From contig CAPBNZ010000063.1 of assembly GCA_948585895.1 (NCBI GenBank), positions 1 to 8,846 of the forward strand: 8,846 nucleotides of DNA. The letters run 5' to 3'. Under the pieces are notes generated by a model. The model was not told where the DNA came from and did no database searches. It saw nothing but the letters and a program-made list of their open reading frames with translations. Source of the stretch: an uncultured Clostridia bacterium (lineage in GTDB: Bacteria > Bacillota > Clostridia > TANB77 > CAG-508). This document shows, piece after piece, positions 6,319 to 8,846 of the stretch. The position numbers were made by a program, and so were the translations under genes. How positions within the stretch are numbered: position 1 is the first letter of the stretch; every line of letters begins with the position of its first letter.

Positions 6319-6439
6319 CTTCGATGATGATTTTAGGGACGGAGGAAAAAATCATCATTTATTTTTTCTCTTTTCTATTTTATTTTTTGTGTCTGTAAAT
6401 GATGATTTTTTCCTCCGTCCCTAAAATCATCATTCGAAG
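6319..6439. repeat. REPIN/MITE-like paired-hairpin inverted repeat between trpS and obg
   Basis: The left arm (6319-6361) and right arm (6396-6439) are inverted copies. They are perfect over 38 bp (6324-6361 with 6396-6433), then pair CTTCG with CGAAG at the outer end after a one-base bulge. The spacer 6362-6395 is T-rich. Each arm also folds alone: ATGATGATTTT pairs with AAAATCATCAT around a loop containing AGGGACGGAGG. Two hairpins in inverted orientation with a GGGACGG core is the layout of REPINs and related palindromic repeats. TTCG occurs directly on both sides (6320-6323 and 6433-6436), which could be a target duplication or part of the palindrome. The element supplies the trpS stop codon and ends at the obg ribosome binding site. 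No U tract follows, so it is not a standard terminator. Confidence 0.85.
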
Positions 6440-7440
6440 TAATTGAGTTTCATTGCTTGTTTTACTTTTTTCATCGTTTGTTTTGCCACTTCTCGTGCTT
6501 TCTTCGTTCCCTCCATTAAGATTTTATCTACTTCCTCTGGATGTGCTTCATAATATGCTCTTTTTTCTCTAATTGGCTTTAATTCTTCTATCATATTTTT
6601 AGCTAATTGCTTTTTACATGCTACACATCCTCGTGTACCTGCTTTACATTCTTCACATACTGTTTTTATTTCTTCTTTGCTACTAAACAAATGATGATAA
6701 TACGCTACCATGCATATATCAGGATTCCCTAAGTCATCTTTTTTTATTCGATTTGGGTCTGTGACTGCACTCATTACTTTTTTACTTATTTCTTCTTCAC
6801 TATCTGATAAATAGATGGCATTGCCTAATGATTTTCCCATTTTTTCATTTCCATCTAATCCTTTTATTCTTTTTCCACTAGATAATACTGCCTCTGGTTC
6901 TACTAACACGTCTCCATAAATACTGTTAAATTTTCTTACAATTTCCCTACATTGTTCTATTAATGGTAATTGGTCTTCTCCCACTGGTACAAACTTTCCT
7001 TCAAATGCTGTTATATCTGCCGCTTGACTTACTGGATATCCCAAAAAGCCATAAGTTACACTTTCTCCAAATATCTCCCTTTTTTGTGCTATTTCCGTCT
7101 TTACCGTTGGATTCCTTTCTAACCTCGCTATGGTTACTAAATTAGAATAAAAAACGGTTAATTCCGCTACTTCTGGTATCATAGATTGTATATATATGGT
7201 TGTTTTATTGGGGTCGATTCCTACTGATAAGTAATCCATAGCTACTTCTCTTACATTTTTTCTTACTTTTTCTGGATTATTAAAGTTATCGGTTAAAGCT
7301 TGCACATCTGCAATTAGTATGTATGGATTGTATTCTCCACTTTCTTGTAATTCAACTCTCTTTTTTAAAGAACCAAAATAGTGTCCTATATGTAATTTTC
7401 CAGTTGGTCTATCTCCTGTCAATATTCTTTTTTTCTCCAT
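6430..7440 (-). CDS. trpS: Tryptophanyl-tRNA synthetase
   Basis: TrpRS is the class I synthetase that charges tRNA-Trp in the cytosol. The 336 residues contain a literal HIGH motif (17-20, in KLHIGHYFGS) and the KMSKS counterpart KMGKS (200-204). Cysteines C243, C265, C272 and C275 give the spacing C-x21-C-x6-C-x2-C, with an extra C262. This is within one residue of the 4Fe-4S motif I recall for Thermotoga maritima TrpRS. I chose the ATG at 7440 because GAGG lies six bases upstream and the protein then begins MEKKRILTGDRPTGK as in relatives. An ATG at 7452 and a TTG at 7461 have poor ribosome binding sites. The last codons (FE) and the TGA stop lie in the inverted repeat, so the C-terminus may have been altered by it. 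The gene has its own promoter. I see no T-box upstream. Confidence 0.95.
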   Translation of the reverse strand: MEKKRILTGDRPTGKLHIGHYFGSLKKRVELQESGEYNPYILIADVQALTDNFNNPEKVRKNVREVAMDYLSVGIDPNKTTIYIQSMIPEVAELTVFYSNLVTIARLERNPTVKTEIAQKREIFGESVTYGFLGYPVSQAADITAFEGKFVPVGEDQLPLIEQCREIVRKFNSIYGDVLVEPEAVLSSGKRIKGLDGNEKMGKSLGNAIYLSDSEEEISKKVMSAVTDPNRIKKDDLGNPDICMVAYYHHLFSSKEEIKTVCEECKAGTRGCVACKKQLAKNMIEELKPIREKRAYYEAHPEEVDKILMEGTKKAREVAKQTMKKVKQAMKLNYFE

Positions 7441-7542
7441 ACTTTTCCTCATTCCTTTCAAATGCCATTTACTAAAAGTTAATCGTATTTATATGCTTTT
7501 TTGTATTTCTTCTATCTAAAGATATTCTATGTTTTTTATTTT

Positions 7543-7571
7543 ATCATATATAGCCTAAAAAGTCCATCCAA
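7543..7571 (-). promoter_or_regulatory. Sigma-A-type promoter of trpS
   Basis: On the minus strand TTGGAT (7566-7571) and TATGAT (7543-7548) are exactly 17 bp apart. The transcript would start near 7536, giving a leader of about 95 bases before the trpS ATG. That leader is AT-rich, too short for a T-box, and shows no T-box consensus or clear attenuator. Confidence 0.55.
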
Positions 7572-7798
7572 TGAGCAAAACTTTATAATTAGCTTGTTTT
7601 AAGGTTTTAGCTAATTTCTTGTAAGAAATATATATGCTTTAAGTTGTATAAAATCCTTGAAATCTTATCGGTTAATAACAAGCTAGTATCATTTTTCAAA
7701 CTTTTTTAGTCTTATGATTTTTTACTAATAAATAGTATTTTTTTGCTCAATCTACTTATATCATTTTTGATTTATTTTGTAAACTAAGGTAACTAATT
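7572..7798. other. Gene-free AT-rich stretch with nested inverted repeats
   Basis: I find no coding frame, RNA gene or terminator here. The stretch does carry several inverted repeats: AATTAGCT (7587-7594) with AGCTAATT (7609-7616); TAGCTTGTT (7590-7598) with AACAAGCTA (7677-7685); and, inside the latter, AAGGTTTTA (7601-7609) with TAAAATCCTT (7649-7658, one extra base). The outer and inner pairs could form one irregular stem of about 96 nt, competing with the first small hairpin. A degenerate mobile element, a structured RNA or chance in AT-rich DNA are all possible. Confidence 0.3.
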
Positions 7799-8082
7799 TT
7801 ATATCACTTCCTCTTGTATTTCTTCTGCTATTTTATTAATAATTTTTTCTCTTTGTTTATTATTTTCACTTATTCATCCAAAAGCATTTAGCTCTTTTAA
7901 TATCAAGAAACAATTATCTGCTCTAATAAGTAATCCAACCTCAGTGATATTTTGATTATCTATCCATTTATCTGTTGTTTCGCTCTTTTTGAATTTCCTT
8001 ATTGTTCTCTAGTGTCCAATTTCTTCTAACTACACCTACACCAAGTGTAAGCAATTATAGTCTTTGCTTCTATAAATTCCAT
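7799..8082 (-). pseudogene. Decayed locus: start of a putative SPL-family radical SAM gene followed by broken coding sequence
   Basis: Two bases after the GyrI-like stop, an ATG at 8082 with AAGGA upstream opens MEFIEAKTII, which I recognise as the usual start of SPL (spore photoproduct lyase-like) radical SAM proteins. The frame then departs (AYTWCRCS) and stops at 8026-8028, before any CxxxCxxC motif. Further along, another frame from 8008 to 7799 reads 44 codons, a TGA at 7874-7876 and then 24 more codons to a TAA. It has protein-like composition (TEVGLLIRADNCFLILKEL, then EKIINKIAEEIQEEV). A third frame between them also looks protein-like. This fits a gene broken by deletion and frameshifts, or two remnants fused. 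I cannot identify the distal part. Confidence 0.45.
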
Positions 8083-8084
8083 AT

Positions 8085-8720
8085 TTATTTCCTTTTTCTT
8101 ATTGGATGTCTTATAACTGTTTTTAGTTTATTTACATCGCACCTTTTTGGATTACTTAAATAAATTTCATGATGAAATCTGTTTTGTGTAATATCTAATT
8201 CATAACCATTTTCTTTCATATACTCATGCATTAAATTAACTGTTTCAATTTCTGTATCATAAGATCCTACATGCATACATTGTACACAAACTCCCTCATC
8301 ATAAGTTAAAAACTCTACCTTTGAAAAATCTTGTTTTTTCTTTCTTGTTGCTTCTTCAATAGCCCATAAAAAATCTTTTTCTGTCACAAAATCCGGAAGT
8401 CTAATTATTGAAATAAACTCTAAATCATCTTTTCTATTAAGATCAAATCCTTTAGTATCTTTTTGCCACCAGAATCCTTCTAATGGTGGAACTACATATT
8501 CAAAATACCCGTCTATTTTATAAGAACCTTTATAGCTCATTTTAATTGTAAAAGCAATGGCATAAAGTAGACTTATACTTTTCTTATATTCTCCATTTAA
8601 ATCATTTGGATTACCCTTACCTTTTACTGCTAAATAATTCATTTTAGGAACTAAAACTATATTAGGTTTATTCTTTGGCATATAAAATTCCTTATATTCT
8701 TTTTTATAATCAAAAGACAT
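8085..8720 (-). CDS. GyrI-like domain-containing protein
   Basis: This is a stand-alone member of the GyrI-like/SOUL small-molecule-binding superfamily. The 211 residues begin MSFDYKKEYKEFYMPK and carry family landmarks: the VPKMNYLAVKGKGNPN strand and loop (24-39), FEYVVPPLEGFWW (73-85), SIIRLPDF (104-111) and the RFHHEIYLSNP...TVIRHPI ending (181-207). Some GyrI-like proteins have been reported to hydrolyse cyclopropane-containing toxins, and others bind drugs or gyrase. Nothing here settles the ligand. There is no DNA-binding domain, so it is not an AraC/MerR-type regulator. I place the start at the ATG at 8720, because GGAG lies eight bases upstream. An in-frame TTG at 8726 is too close to it. 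The adjacent SPL-like remnant 2 bp downstream suggests a former two-gene operon. Confidence 0.88.
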   Translation of the reverse strand: MSFDYKKEYKEFYMPKNKPNIVLVPKMNYLAVKGKGNPNDLNGEYKKSISLLYAIAFTIKMSYKGSYKIDGYFEYVVPPLEGFWWQKDTKGFDLNRKDDLEFISIIRLPDFVTEKDFLWAIEEATRKKKQDFSKVEFLTYDEGVCVQCMHVGSYDTEIETVNLMHEYMKENGYELDITQNRFHHEIYLSNPKRCDVNKLKTVIRHPIRKRK

Positions 8721-8749
8721 TTTCAAAACTCCAATCTATATTTACTCTA

Positions 8750-8755
8750 ATTATA
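8750..8755 (-). promoter_or_regulatory. Probable -10 box of the GyrI-like gene
   Basis: A perfect TATAAT on the minus strand lies about 30 bases before the ATG, between the upstream terminator and the ribosome binding site TTGGAG. The region where a -35 box would sit is AT-rich and gives no convincing match, so the promoter is only partly supported. Confidence 0.4.
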
Positions 8756-8784
8756 ATATAACATTTTTTAGATAATATAGATAT

Positions 8785-8810
8785 AAAAAAAGAAGTTCAT
8801 AAGAACTTCT
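8785..8810 (-). terminator. Rho-independent terminator of the gene entering from the right edge
   Basis: AGAAGTTC (8791-8798) and GAACTTCT (8803-8810) form a perfect 8-bp stem with a four-base loop. On the minus strand it is followed by a run of at least six U (complement of 8785-8790). It begins 10 bases after the stop codon at 8820 and separates that gene from the GyrI-like promoter. Confidence 0.85.
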
Positions 8811-8819
8811 AAGAAGTAA

Positions 8820-8846
8820 TTACCAACTACTTCCGCCGCCTCCTCC
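8820..8846 (-). CDS. C-terminal Gly-rich tail of a truncated protein (runs off right edge)
   Basis: The minus-strand frame GGGGGSSW ends in TAA at 8820-8822 and is followed at once by a strong terminator, so it is very likely the true end of a gene. Glycine-rich tails ending in SSW or SGGW are common on membrane-anchored TPM-domain (YgcG-like) and DUF2207 proteins. Eight residues cannot decide the family. Confidence 0.6.
   Translation of the reverse strand, partial: GGGGGSSW

Noticed and set aside
6319..6439. Simple Rho-independent terminator between trpS and obg
   Set aside because: The stem is very strong but is followed by GGAGAAAAAATG, the obg ribosome binding site and start, with no U tract. 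The two-hairpin architecture fits a REP-like element better.
7719..7744. Small TACTA/TAGTA hairpin followed by a T run on the plus strand
   Set aside because: The stem is five AT-rich base pairs and no plus-strand gene lies upstream, so a terminator role is unsupported.
7441..7798. T-box riboswitch ahead of trpS
   Set aside because: T-boxes often control trpS in Firmicutes, but there is no T-box consensus (AGGGTGGNACCGCG-like) on the minus strand, no terminator next to the gene, and the likely leader is only about 95 bases.
1..8846. CRISPR array, tRNA or rRNA genes, prophage or insertion-sequence transposase
   Set aside because: I found no regularly spaced repeats of CRISPR type, no tRNA-like cloverleaf with a conserved TTCGANTC arm, and no transposase or phage protein on either strand.

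Overview
This window is AT-rich DNA from a Gram-positive, Clostridia-like bacterium. The evidence is low GC, strong AAGGAGG-type ribosome binding sites, several TTG start codons, and a gene set typical of Firmicutes (MtaB, an MreB/Mbl-type protein, a TsaB-RimI fusion, Obg, a dCMP deaminase and an HIGH-type TrpRS). TGA ends several intact genes (mtaB, tsaE, trpS), so the standard bacterial code applies. I cannot name a species.

Layout from left to right. A truncated ABC-transporter ATPase N-terminus lies at the left edge on the minus strand, directly behind mtaB. mreB comes next on the minus strand, with its own terminator. A compact divergent promoter region at 2574-2764 drives mreB leftward and tsaE plus a tsaB-rimI fusion rightward. 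A bidirectional terminator at about 4461-4493 separates this pair from a minus-strand run made, in order of transcription, of trpS, obg and a dCMP deaminase gene. Between trpS and obg lies a 121-bp near-perfect inverted repeat. Its two arms are themselves hairpins with a GGGACGG core, so it resembles a REPIN or MITE. Upstream of trpS is about 640 bp with no intact gene. It holds the trpS promoter, an AT-rich stretch and a decayed locus. Then come an intact GyrI-like domain gene and, after a clear terminator, the Gly-rich C-terminal tail of a gene running in from the right edge.

Functional links. TsaE and TsaB belong to the t6A37 tRNA-modification machinery, and MtaB methylthiolates t6A to ms2t6A on the same nucleotide, so two successive steps flank mreB. 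The tsaD and tsaC genes are not in the window. TrpRS carries a cysteine set close to the one reported to bind a 4Fe-4S cluster in Thermotoga TrpRS. Behind the GyrI-like gene, a good ribosome binding site and ten codons look like the start of an SPL-family radical SAM gene, which then collapses into stops. This suggests that a former two-gene unit has lost its second member.

The window is mostly housekeeping DNA. The observation most worth pursuing is the paired-hairpin element wedged between the trpS stop and the obg ribosome binding site.
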